This document shows positions 1 through 11,600 of a DNA stretch of 64,000 nt, piece by piece (position 1 is the stretch's first letter; each line of letters opens with the position of its first letter). The notes beneath the pieces are model-generated. The model saw only the letters and a list, made by a program, of their open reading frames with translations. It searched no databases and had not been told where the DNA came from. A program made the position numbers and the translations under genes. Source of the stretch: Sitta carolinensis. Lineage: Eukaryota > Chordata > Aves > Passeriformes > Sittidae. Where the stretch lies: NCBI GenBank assembly GCA_032173965.1, contig CM063285.1, positions 22,045,660 to 22,109,659 on the forward strand. Direction: 5' to 3'.

Positions 1-507
1 ACAGGTGCCACACTATGGGTAAAGCTGACACTATCGTAAAATCAAAGAGTTTTACACTCAGTCACTGCCTACACGTGTGCTGGAGCTGATCTGCCCCTAT
101 CACTTGCAAATGATGTCATTAACTCCTGTGGGAGCGTCACCACTGAAATGTGGGTACCCTTACAGCAACTGTCTTGCTGGCCACAGGAACCTTTCCAGTG
201 CCTACCCAAAGACTATCATAGTGCTTAAGCCACATTCCTTTGGTGTTCCCTGTCTTTGTCATTCACTTGAAAGTTATGAGCTATGTTCAAGTCTCTCTAG
301 TTATAAAAGAGAATTTCTATAGGAAAACTCAGAATGATGGAGTTATATTCGTACTGTGTAGTACTTCACTCTCAGCTTGTTCGATTAACCTGCTTGTGGC
401 ATTAAAATGCACTCAGCCTCAATGCACTCAAGAGAGTGGGCATCTATGAAAAAAACCCACAAATTTGCACTGAATAATCTTCTTTATCTTTTTTCCCCTC
501 CACTTAG
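1..507 (+). other. TLL1: TLL1 intron (3' part)
   Basis: This is the 3' end of the intron before the penultimate TLL1 coding exon. It closes with a pyrimidine-rich run (about 481-504) and the acceptor AG at 506-507. I looked for the preceding TLL1 exon, which should encode the end of CUB4, and did not find it, so it lies upstream of the window. The short open frames at 77-449 carry no recognisable domain. Confidence 0.8.
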
Positions 508-758
508 AGTGTGGTGGTCGGTTGAAAGCTGAGCTCAAGCCCAAGGACCTGTACTCGCACGCGCAGTTCGGTGATAACAACTACCCGGTTCAGGCGGACT
601 GCGACTGGCTGCTGGTGGCCGAGCGCGGCTCCCGCGTCGAGTTAATGTTCCAGACCTTCGAGGTTGAGGGGGAGGCAGACTGCGGCTACGATTACGTGGA
701 GCTTTTTGATGGCCATGATAAGACTGCTGTGAGACTTGGTCGATTTTGTGGATCTGGG
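508..758 (+). CDS. TLL1: TLL1 penultimate coding exon: most of the fifth CUB domain
   Basis: The exon encodes the final CUB domain of a tolloid/BMP1-type secreted astacin metalloprotease. Members of this family cleave fibrillar procollagen C-propeptides and the BMP antagonist chordin outside the cell, and their CUB domains bind substrates and Ca2+. The first two bases finish a Glu codon split by a phase-1 intron; the frame then reads [20 protein letters not shown] and continues without a stop. The four CUB cysteines are visible at codons 510-512 (CGG), 600-602 (DCDW), 681-683 ([12 protein letters not shown]) and 747-749 (FCGSG). The acceptor is a pyrimidine tract plus AG at 506-507, and the donor is GTGAGT at 759. 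The exon ends in phase 0, which fits the next exon. The sequence is visibly richer in G+C than its surroundings, as expected for a coding exon. The paralogues BMP1 and TLL2 have similar CUB5 domains; TLL1 is preferred because of the RLKAE start and the C-terminal tail in the next exon. The window holds only the 3' end of the gene. Confidence 0.95.
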
Positions 759-2411
759 GTGAGTAAATAGCTATAAACATTTTTATTTTTCCTTTCTACA
801 GAAGGAATAACAAAGGCAGGGCAGAGGAAGGTAAGGGTCATGAGAGTCAATTACTATACCTTAGAGTGAAGGTACTAGATTATCTACTTCAGATTTTAAT
901 GTATACATTTTCAGGCTTATAGTACAATCACTCCCTTGAAATATTTTCATCAATAAATATTCTCTACCTATTTTTTGACCAAGATATTGTTATGTTAAGC
1001 TTTAAGTAGCTTGCAGTGGTATGTTTATCAGCACACAAAGAAAAGTTAGCAGCTTTTTTTCCTTACAAGGGGGGCGATGCACCAGCGTTGAAAATTATTA
1101 CATTAAACTTCTTTGAACTGGAAAGAAGCTACATTTTACAGTAGGAGGGGCAGCTGGGAAGTATTTATAGTATGCTCGTTGACTTTTAAGTCTGATTTTA
1201 GGGAAAAAACGTGCTCCTAACTTGAGTGATTAATACGGGACATGAGAAAACCAGGAAATCCTATATGCATTCTGACACATTTTAACTGTGAGACGTGGAA
1301 GAAATTGGCCAGATGACACCCTGAGAATGCTGCATCCTATTTCTCATTTTAGACTTGCATTGGTCTGCTGGCTGTCTGCCTTGTGAAAACTGGTGCAATG
1401 GTCCCACAAGTCGTCATCAATTCTTTTTATGTGTGTGCCAGTGCATGCACACTTCTGTACATACATTCTTTGCCTGGATAAAAGGCTTCAAAGACTCTAC
1501 ATGAGATGACAGGAGCTCTTAAGTAATTATATGTCACTTTTTTCAACCTCTGACCTGGATCAAGCATTTAGTCATTCAGACAAGTTACTTGTAAATTGGC
1601 TTAGTCCTTTTATTGTACTTTTGAACACTAATTATTGATGCACAAAAGGTGCTTAGGGGGATGTATTCTAAGGGAAATGCTACAACTGAGTCTAAAATCT
1701 ACTAATTTGCACAAAGTAATAATTTTCTTTGCAAATTACCATATTTTATATGTAGAAGGGAAGCAAACAGGAAAATGGGCTGAGTTATTTTTTTTCTTTT
1801 GGAGGCTTGGGTGGAACGATTGAGCATTGGTGGTGGTGGTTTGGTTCTGATAAGATGTAAATGAATGGCTTCAGATGCCCCATAGGATAGATACAAATTA
1901 AATAGAAAAGTTCTTGAAAATAAAAAGCAAAATGATCCAAACTGGAGTGGGAAAAATATGTATATTAGTAGTTATTAACACCTTCTCAACTTTAGAAGGA
2001 GGATTCAGTAGTTCAGCTGATACTTCTGATTAATGTACTTCAGTAATGAAACAGGGTATCATGAGGGCTGTGAAGAATGAGATAGAAAATAGGTATTGGC
2101 TTCTGTTGTTTATCTGAATTTAGAATATTTGGTCCTGCCCAGTTACTTTCTTGCTCCAGCAGAACTAGAGAAAAACTAGGAGTTTAGGTTATTTCCTCAG
2201 TCTGCCTCTAAAATTCCTGGCCTATTACTGAGAGCACAATGAGGTCGGTCGAACTGTTCTGTCTGATGATGTCAGACAGCATTGTATGAGACGCAGTGGA
2301 ATTACATTATGAGGTGTAGCAGGAAAAGAGAAATATTCATAAGGAAAAGAATTTGTGAATGAATATACAGAGTGGACAGATAATTTTTTTCTTTTTATTC
2401 ATTTATTTTAG
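759..2411 (+). other. TLL1: TLL1 last intron
   Basis: A phase-0 intron of 1,653 bases runs from the donor GTGAGT at 759 to the acceptor TTTTAG ending at 2411, which follows a T-rich tract at about 2383-2409. It contains ordinary AT-rich sequence. I saw no nested gene, repeat or RNA. The small open frames at 1635-1896 on both strands overlap each other, and I regard them as chance. Confidence 0.9.
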
Positions 2412-2546
2412 CCACCAGAAGAAATTTATTCAGCTGGGGAGTCTCTTTTACTTCACTTTCACACTGATGATACAATCAACAAGAAAGGATTTCATATACG
2501 ATACAGGAGTATAAAATATCCAGATAGCATGCACACTAAAAAATAG
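2412..2546 (+). CDS. TLL1: TLL1 last coding exon: end of CUB5 and C-terminal tail
   Basis: Translation gives 44 residues, starting [20 protein letters not shown] and ending in a tail with SMHTKK before TAG at 2544-2546. The first part finishes the CUB5 beta sandwich; the segment [17 protein letters not shown] is typical of the last CUB strand pair in tolloids. The short basic tail ending in Thr-Lys-Lys matches what I recall of TLL1. BMP1 ends differently, with a Ser-Arg-Lys type tail. The acceptor is TTTTAG at 2406-2411, and the reading phase matches the upstream exon. No truncation or frameshift is visible. Confidence 0.94.
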   Translation, partial: PPEEIYSAGESLLLHFHTDDTINKKGFHIRYRSIKYPDSMHTKK

Positions 2547-4430
2547 CACAAGAACCTCTATGCCAGAGAAGAAGAGAAAGAATGCACAGTGAAAAGGAAG
2601 GCGTCATTTTTTATTTTTTTTTAAACTGATGTTATTAGCACAAATGTTTAATATAAGTTCAGTTGAAATGCTGACTTATAAGACCAGATACTGAAACAAA
2701 AGAAGAAAATCACCTATGCCAGTGGAATAGTCAAGATGATGATGTGCAGGCTCCATACTTGACTGTCTCTGCAGAACTTGTGAAAGGACTTTGCATGCAG
2801 GGAGAATATAAAAGCTTTTGTTCACGGTCCAGTATTTGCTAGAACCACGTGTGGATTCAATCAGTTTCATTTGGGGGAAGTGACCCTGTAGACCATTCTT
2901 CCTTCTGACAATTGTATGGTGTTTAGGAGGAAAAGAAGTTTTCGTAGGTCACACACTCAAAATACTGTCCTTCTGCCTGGTTTGACTTTGAATCCTGTGT
3001 ATGGGGTGTACAAGGACTTGAAAGAAGATATGAAATGGGAAGGCCTTCCTGCATTGTTCTGAATTTTTTACAAATTCGCCTGTCATAGCAGGTTATCAGT
3101 GTTTTGAAACTGGAAAATCCTACTTCTGAAGCATAGCTGATCTATAGAGTATTTTGTTTTACTAATGACTGAGAAGTCTGAACTGTTACATCAGTCATTA
3201 CTAGTGACCAATCACTAGCTGACTGAATTTTAATGGTGTAAGCATCTGAAAATGTTTGGTTTACTGGTTAAGTAAGCTATCTCTGATGATGTGCTCTTAT
3301 TTTGCACTGAATATAGAAAGAGACTGAAATGAAAACCTGTCCTGAATCAAAATCTGTGTCCTTGATAAAAAGAAATGCTCAAGGATCATCTGAAACTCCT
3401 ACTGAATTTGTTTTCAGCAGTACATTTGAAGCCACTGCAAAGCTTTATTTCTTTGGACCTTTCTGTGAATGAGCTATTTGCCTGATTCATTTACTCAGAA
3501 ATGAAGCTGCAGTAGTGTCCAAAAGTCAAGTTTCCCAAAGAGGTTTTTGTTATTTTTTTTTCCTATGAGTAAGACTTTTTTTCCATAATGGTGAAAAAAG
3601 CAAAACAAAACAACTGACCCAGGATTTTTTTGATATCAAGTGTGAATTCCTATGGTGCTATTCCATGAACATTAAAAAAAAAAACAAAACAAGAAGTTTT
3701 AGACTTTTGAGCCAACAGTTTGCAGATCATGAATGTCTCACTATACCTGGCTGCATCTGGAGAGGGAAGGCTTTACTGCTCCAATGGAAAGTGGGTTGCA
3801 ATGGCAGTGCTATTCCTGTGGAACAACTACTATTATTGCCTTAGAATACTCGCACACAATCAGACAGATCGTCCTGTAGATACACTTCTAATTTGTATAA
3901 ATAATTTGACAACTCGAGTATCTTAGCATACGCTAACAAAAGGATCTTCAAGCAAAAGCCCCATCTGCAGAGAGAGAGATCATCTGCTGTAAATACAGTG
4001 ACCTGCTTTTGATGTAGAGATACGTTGCATTTAGAACTGAGATATTCTATGTGCTTTAGGTCATTCATGGCTCTAGTCATAATGTATATGCATTATGTAA
4101 GTATTGTATGAATGAGTGCTCCAGGAGAGTGAGAGGTATTGTATGGGTGAATATGGAATTTTTTCTTTATGTGCCAAGTTCTATCAGGACCCTGTTTGAC
4201 TGTAGCAACTTTTCTTTAAAGGCTTCATAGACAGATAACAAGGACTTCTAGTTTGCAAGAATCAAGTTTAAATGAAGTATTATGTTTCACTTACAAGAAA
4301 TATTATTTTGATATCCTTTGATGTAAGTTGCTACTCAAATTAGCTTAGCTTTTGTTTCCTTCTATGAACATACATTGGCACTAATAAATCTGACCTTTTT
4401 TTATAAAAATAAAACCCAAATGTCTGTATA
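2547..4430 (+). other. TLL1: Probable TLL1 3' UTR
   Basis: The sequence after the TLL1 stop codon is AT-rich and has no coding signal. Poly(A) signal candidates on the + strand are AATAAA at 4383-4388 and 4408-4413, followed by T/GT-rich sequence at about 4432-4480. The end at 4430 is therefore an estimate; another AATAAA at 4648-4653 would lengthen the UTR. Earlier use of a weak ATTAAA near 3670 is also possible. The 3' end cannot be fixed without transcript data. Confidence 0.5.
4383..4413 (+). terminator. TLL1: Candidate TLL1 poly(A) signals
   Basis: Two AATAAA hexamers lie 25 bases apart at 4383 and 4408, with U/GU-rich DNA downstream. This is the best cleavage and polyadenylation site between the TLL1 stop and about 4600. 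A third AATAAA at 4648 is the main alternative. AATAAA is common by chance in AT-rich DNA, so confidence is limited. Confidence 0.4.
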
Positions 4431-4659
4431 GATCTCTTTGTTTTAACTGCCCCGTTATTTCTCATATATATTTTTATTTTTAGGTAGCAGGTATGTGTAA
4501 AGTTCAAAAACTTAATTTCTGTGTTTTATAATGCTGCTCCACTGTCTTTTTGGCCCATTTTTCAGGTTGTTTGATCAAGAAATGAACTACAAACATTTTC
4601 TCCAGGTCTTGTACCACAAAATTCAGAGATACTACTAAAGTTAAAAGAATAAAACATGT

Positions 4660-7600
4660 ATTCTTGATGTTGTTACATAATTTATCAGCTGGGTGGAATT
4701 CCTATGCTTGAATTTCTGAAACAAAAAGCAAGCCACAGCAGAAGCAGTGTCTTCCTGGCATCAAAAGGTTAATCAAAAGGAGCTGGGAAAATCTGAGGCT
4801 GAGAGCAAGTACAAGTTTCTGTGCTAACTTATTTTCCACTTTTCTGTTCTGGTCTCCCCTTAATATTATCGCTTTGTTTGCGAAAGCCTTTCTTTTCACT
4901 AAATTTGGCTTTCTTTTGCCCTTCAGGATTACTCTAATAACCACAGGGTTGAGCCATGATGATTATTTTTTGGAAAGGTTTCTTTTGTTGTTATTGATTC
5001 ATACAGGCTGCTATATAAATCCTGCTTTCCTTTGTTAAATAGTGCAGCGGGAATGGATGGAGAAGAGGTTGGACTGGGGGCAACACTTTATGGTGTATTT
5101 CCAAAACCCTGTGGAAGGTGATTCTTTATGGTCATATCAAAGTATTGTTGTTGAGCACAGAAATTCTGGATTTTTTTCACATGAAATATGTAGAAGTCAG
5201 AAGAGAGTACTTGCCATAACTTTAAATACAAAGTTTGATTTTATTTCTCTGATTGGTTGTTCCTTTGGAGATCTCATGCTTCAGAGTGGTGAAAATGCAC
5301 AAGGTGTTCTTAATGATTATCTTGATGATAAATGGACCATATGGGTTCTATCTTCTTATTGGCCATGATCCTAGTCAGTGCCTTGTGGCGCTATCAGATG
5401 ATATTAAAAACACAGCTCTTTACAAGTCCTAGGAGACTTTTCCTGATATAATGACAAATCACATATGAAGTGAACTCCTCCCTTATAGGTGAAGTATGCC
5501 TTATAAATAGCCTAACAATAAGAAAATAATGAAAATATTATTTATTTTGATATTTGAAATCATGAAAAGCAGTGTGGGTTTAACCACATGTGCAGTTCCA
5601 GCTTTGAGATATAGTTACAGTGCATTTATTGGCAACAGTCCCATCAGAGTCAAGATGATACTTGTTCTGCTTCCTATTTGACACAAACTTTTTTGACTGC
5701 GTCAAAGTCACTGGATTTAAATTACTTTTCCTGGAGCATATTGTAAAGTTTTCTTCTCAACTACATAAGGAGCTTCTGACATGCTGAGTATTATTCTTTA
5801 ATGTTGAATTCAGCATAATGTGTTATTTTGATGGAATGTGCTGGTTCTGCATGGCTGACAGGCTCTTGGAGAATTTACATCTGTAGCAGACCAAATCCTG
5901 TGATCGTATCACATTCAGATAAGAGGGAAGGTGAGGTATGTTTGTGAGAGACTTTCCTTGTGTCCTTAAAAAACCCTCAAACAAACAAAAGAGAAAAAAA
6001 GTTAAAAAAGAATAAAAGTCATCAGTGAAAGCAGTTAAAATGTTTGCCTTACATACAAGCTCTGGAGGTCAAGCTGGAGTGAATAAAGCAAGGTAGGGGC
6101 ACACACAGCAGATTTTCTGTTCTTTGCTGGCCTTTTGTTGTAGTCTACAACGCATTTGAGTAATATTGCCTTACTGTGAGACCCATGAAACAGCGAGTTG
6201 ACCTAAGCATGGGTGAGAGCCAAATCAGATCTTTAGCACAATATTGCAGCATTACGTTTTCATTTAAAGCAGATTGGTTTTGAATCACTGTAAAAATTAA
6301 ATTCATTGGATGGAAGCTTTGTCCACCTGGGGAATCAGTTGTGCACTTCTGCTATGCTGTTGGGGTGCAAGTGGCACGCCTCATTTGTTCTAACAGAGGA
6401 AATTGTTGTTGACCTCACAGGCTGTGTGTGTGCTGCACTAACTGTGCTGCACCACCACACAGAGTGGTCACTGCTGAGGCTCACTGGAACTTTTATGATT
6501 AAATGGTTCTGTTCTGCCAAAATTTACAGATCTCAGAGTTAAGGGACCTGATATGTGCAATTTTAGGAAAGCATTCAATCTTAAAATAGACTTGGCCAGT
6601 AACCAGAGGAGAATTTTGATTTGACCTCAGGTCTGAAATTGGGTCCAAATGATAATAGGAGGGGATGGGTTATATCACATTAATATCCGTGATCATACAG
6701 ATTGGCAGAACCTTACCAAAGGACTTGCTCTGATTTTGAGTTTATCATTGCTGATTATTAATTGAGCATTAATTGTTTATTTAAAAAAAAAAAAAAGAAA
6801 GAGGATCCAGAACAAAGTGTCTGGAAAAGCAAAATATAAAACTACCACAGATACAACTACATTATATTAAAAAAAAAGTCTCCAAAGTCAGCACTGTTAC
6901 TGATACATTATTTTTTCAATTTTTTCAATCCTTCATATTCTTTAAAAATGCTTGATGATGTATTGCTTTCACATGCCTAGGGATCAGTTAAATTACTAAT
7001 TGCATTGGTTAGTAAATTGTTTTAGAGAACTGAAGACAGCCTAAGAGATGGCTTGCTTTTGTTGTAATTACATATATCTAGAGTAACTACCCATTTGTGA
7101 GAGGGGGTAACACTGGGCTATATAGCTCTTAAAAGTTGAGGGGTTTTTCCCTCTATCAGTATCAAGTTTTTTTTCTCTAAACTGTATACTTGGGACAACA
7201 TTTTAATGTTATTCTGCTTGATCTAATTCAATTAATCAAAATAATAAGCAGCTGCTTAATATTCTTTCATAGAATCAGGATGAAATCCGATTGAAACAAA
7301 AAGAACAAAGGAAAATGCATTTTGCAAGATATTTCTTGTTAGAAAATATTCTCATTTCTCCTGAGTTTTCATTCTGAGTTCACAAAGGAAACAAGCTGTG
7401 GCAGTGGCCAGGTACAGTGGTATTGGGTGAACAGCAAAAGGAAACATTAGCAAGGCTGGAGTCTTTCTATTTGGATCCCATTTCTGCAACTGTTTTCCCT
7501 GGGGGTTTTTTGTAACCTATAAAATCTCATAATAATGCAAGATTAAGTATGACAGACAAAAAGACAGATGATAGGTTTTGGGTTTTTTTGTATGTCAGTG

Positions 7601-10600
7601 TTTTCAATGACCTTCAGATGTAGTAATTCTCCTGTGTTGTGACTACTGAAAAAGATCCCTGAATTTATGCATTTTGATAGAGGGTGTTTACCATGTGATA
7701 GCAACATCTGAAATGCAAGCAATGCTAATAATCATTAGGAATATAAAATCCTTCAGAGCATGCTCAATGACCTTTCTCTCTTTCCACAGTAGTGTTTCTT
7801 AGGGACAGGTAAATTGTCCACACAGTGAAATGCAATGAAGGGAAGTTATAGTGAAAAAGGAAAGAGGAAAAAGACATTTTGGCTCACATGTGGCATGTCA
7901 TTCTCACAGAGTGAGATTGTTTAGAACATCTTACAAGAATATATGTGTGAGTAAAAAAATTAATCTGAACAATGCAGTATTTAAGCTGTGTGCCGGGAGA
8001 CCTTTTTAGTGTTAGAGATGGAATAGTTTTCCAGGGGTGATAGTCCCGTCCCATCTCTGAAATATTAGGAACCATACAGAATGTTGTCTAATGGAGAGAG
8101 AGTATAATACCAAAAAGTGCCTTTCAGTTAGCAGACTCTCTGCTCAAACTTGTGCAAGGCATTTGCTACATATTCAATTAACTTAATAGTAGTAATAGCA
8201 CAATTTTGTGATTAAAAGAACTTTAGCTAGTGAAGACAAAAACATTTATATTACTTTAGATAGAATACAGTAATAACTCACATCTGCAACGTGGACATCG
8301 TGAGTAATAATTCTCGAGCAGAATATTAATATATAGCAGGTGTTGACAGTTGTTGAGATGCCTTTAAGGAGTTGACGTTCTGAAGAGCTGCATGGGCAAA
8401 AGCTCACTTGAGACATCTTTACTAATATGCTTGCATTTCTTACATTGTTGCTATTTCTTCTGAAGGTCATGCGTCAAACAATTTTAATTACTAAAATCCA
8501 TAGCATTTACTGTGTGGTGTAGGAAGACCATACTTAGCTGAAAATATTAACTGTTGACATTTAATTAATTACTTAAAAAATATTATTATGTCAATAAAGA
8601 CAATGTTACATTGAAGACATTGAATAAAATGTCTTAGGAATATTTCTAGATAATCACAGAAGTAACTTAATTTTTTTCCTTTTAATGTGAAACTTTCTTG
8701 AGATTGTTGCGTCCTTGACATAATGCTTTTTCAAATGTGCATTTTAGAGTAGATAAATCCTGAATTTTCTTAGTCAGTTTGCCCTGTAGGACATAAAATT
8801 ACATTAGTTTTAATTTTAGTTTACAACTGTTTAAAGTATGGGCTAATTCATTATATTATCTGAAAGAGGTTTTTGTTTGTTTGGTTGGTTGGGTTTTTTT
8901 TAATGCCATTAAGGAGGATCTTAACTTTGGGAAATTTAGTGAGTGCTAAATGAATTTAGTGTGCTAAAATCTACCATAATGACTATAAATGGTGAGGAAG
9001 GGAAACACTCAAACAGGGAGGGGCAATTCTCAATGTTTGCACAAAATTTTACACTCAAATTCTCTGTTGTAAAAGGCATGGTAGTGTTATGCTTATGGAT
9101 AGCTACAATGAAAGTTCTGCTGAGAATGTTTCAAAATACTTTTTTTTTCCAGAAGCCTTGAGAAAATACTGATTCTAATGATAATTGCTGTATGAATAAG
9201 AATCAAGAGTTTTATGTATTATTTTAAAAATGTATTTTAGAAGGATTGATTCCAAGTCTTTCTTAGTGTTGGCTTGGCAGAGTTAGGAATGAGAGGCTAT
9301 TTGGTTTCCCTTTCCAAAAGGTCCTTGGCCTGAGCATCTCCTTTCCTGAGAAGACAAGCGGACAAGATGGTTAGTTTCTCCCTTTAAAAGACAGTTTTCA
9401 ATCCCTGCAGTTGCTGTTTTTTAACCAAACCTCCCTGGATTATTTTATGGATTCACTGAAAACAATAGACAAAATACTTAGAAATATAAATTGGATTAAA
9501 TTTGTTTACTTTATACTGAGACTACTTAACCGAAGTCAACCAGTAGTAAAGAAATCTGTTAGAAGTTTACATATATGCAGTTTCCTCTCCTCCTTTCCTT
9601 GAGCACAGCATATATCCTGGCTCTTCTGGGAAACCACAAATTCACTGGTTTTATTTAAAATATCAAAACAAATGACATTGCAAGAGCAAGTTGGAGAAAA
9701 AAAGGTTTTGAATCTCAAAGCTTTGATTGCTAAAAACAATTTGACGTTGTTACAATGTGCCTTCGTAAGAAACTCCTGAATCTGAAAATAGGATTTGACT
9801 ACAGTGTAGAATGACTGAGGAAGAACAGAAAAACTTAAAATACTGTGATAAAATATGGTGGTGTTATTGCTTCTGCACACAAGGGAAGACCTTTATTTTT
9901 TTATTTTTACTTTTGGTCATGATTTTCAGTTTGCATACAAATACAGAAAATACCTAAACGTGTCCATTAAAATCCCTTATTCTGGGTGAAGTTGTTGAAT
10001 GAAGAACAGCTGTTTGCATCCTAAGTGAGATTGATTGTTTCAAGTGAAAAAAAAAAAAAGTCTCTGGAAATAATGTTCAAATGAAAAATGTGCGCTATTG
10101 CCAACATCCCCAGTGCTTGATGTACTTCCAAGGAAGAGGACTACAGTTGCCTGTTATGGCACTTCATTAAATACTGTGTTCTGATACAAGTCACCTGAGG
10201 AATACTTCAGAATTTGTTGTTCTGTTTCCCACTTCATTTATTCAAAGTGTAAGAAATACAGTGGAAATCAGACATGAGTTTGTAGCAAAATTTATGATAG
10301 AATAACATCAGGATTGCATTTTGAAATGGATCCCTGGCATGAACAGTAGAGTTCTGAAAGAGACCTGCAGTTACCCCAGCCTACATTCACATTGTGCCTG
10401 CTTTGTATTTTGTCATATTTCTTCACTGAATTAAATTCCCACCCAGAAAATCATTTATCAAGATGCTTTTTTAAATTTGGTTTCATCTTTCCCACTGGAA
10501 ATTTCTTCTGAGGGAAATTGTCACTTCTAAGCAATCATAGTTAACTGCTCTTTAATTAGACATGAGGAAGAGAGAGACTTTGTTTAAACTCATTTCAGCT

Positions 10601-11190
10601 AAATCTTGGCTAACATGGCATAGTTTGTGACATTGTTTCTTTTGATTATTCCCTTATGGACTCTGCAATAAATTGTGAGTGCTTTGAAGAGGATATGTTG
10701 GATTGGCTGAATATGGTGAGTTTCATGTCGTTTAGCTGGCTTCTCTTATTTCATTAAAATGCAACAATTTCCATTCTACTCCTGCATGTCTCAAACATAT
10801 TTTAGTGCAAGAGTAGCTCACCAACTACTGTTTCATTTTCTAGCATGCCCTTGCCCTTGCACACAACAGTACAATTTGCAAATGGCCAGACTTTCTTGTT
10901 TGCAGGATAAAGGCTCTGATATGCAGAGTCTTCAGTCACCAGACCGCCAATAAGAGGAAACAAAAATTAAATAAAGAACAGGATTAAAAAGATAATATTT
11001 CAGCAAGTTTTTGCATACAAAAAAAAAAAAAAAAAGTCAAATAAAGAAATAGAAAATTAATCCAGGAGTGAGAGAAATCTAATGAAACAGGAGGAAATGA
11101 AAAATAAAATGCCTAACTTTCTTAAACTGGTCCTTTTCTGTTGCAGAGAATGTGTGAGAGGCAGGACAAAACTCAGTCTGAGAAAAATGG
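4660..11190. other. Intergenic, no recognised gene
   Basis: This is AT-rich DNA without a supported exon, RNA gene or clear mobile element. The 108-codon open frame at 5042-5368 (+) has no recognisable domain and no flanking splice or promoter context that convinces me. A-runs occur at 6783-6796, 10047-10059 and 11019-11035. Short T/TCAA-type simple sequence lies near 6910-6930, and GTTT/GGTT simple sequence near 8871-8900. Confidence 0.6.
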
Positions 11191-11199
11191 GAAGAGGTT

Positions 11200-11600
11200 T
11201 GTGGTGGGTTTAGCTATATTAGCGTTAATCTTCTTCACAGTAGTTGGTGTGGGGCTGTGTTTTGGATTTGTGCTGGAAACAGTGTTGATGACACAGGGAT
11301 ATTTTTGTTGTTGCTAAGCAGGAGTTGCACAGTCAAGACCTTTTCTGCTCCTCACCCCACCCAGCCTGTAGGGAGGCTGGGGGTGTACCAGGAGTTGAGA
11401 GGGGGCATAGCTGGAACAGCTGATCCCAACTGACCAAAGGGATATTCCATACAGTAAGGCATCTCAGCAGTAAAACCTGGGAGAAGAAAGAAGGGGAGGA
11501 CATTTGCAGTGATGGCTTTTAGATTCTGCACCAAGAGAGCATTTCATGGAAACTGGAGATGGAAGTAGTGGTTGTGGCCAGGCACTTCACAAAAGCTTCA
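11200..11600 (+). mobile_element. ERVL-type LTR remnant, U3 part
   Basis: The block starts with TGTGGTGGGTTTAG. It carries phrases I recognise from abundant avian ERVL LTRs: GGGGCTGTGTTTTGG near 11252, AACAGTGTTGATGACACAGG near 11279, a CACCCCACCC stretch near 11352, and CCCAACTGACCAAAGGGATA near 11425. After these come a degraded TATA region near 11469 and a GGGAGAAGAAAGAAGGGGAG stretch near 11480. The part after about 11500 (GACATTTGCAGTGATGGC) still resembles the family but decays, and the R-U5 part is not found here. No retroviral internal coding region flanks it. It looks like an old, 3'-truncated solo LTR. The family name and both edges are by-eye judgements. Confidence 0.7.

Noticed and set aside
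535..780. 81-codon open frame on the minus strand across the TLL1 CUB exon
   Set aside because: It is an antisense shadow of a well-supported coding exon. The Pro/Arg/Ser-rich translation comes from the G+C-rich coding strand.
5042..5368. 108-codon + strand open frame downstream of TLL1
   Set aside because: No domain, signal peptide or convincing splice sites. The length is expected occasionally by chance in 64 kb, and the frame begins outside any gene context.
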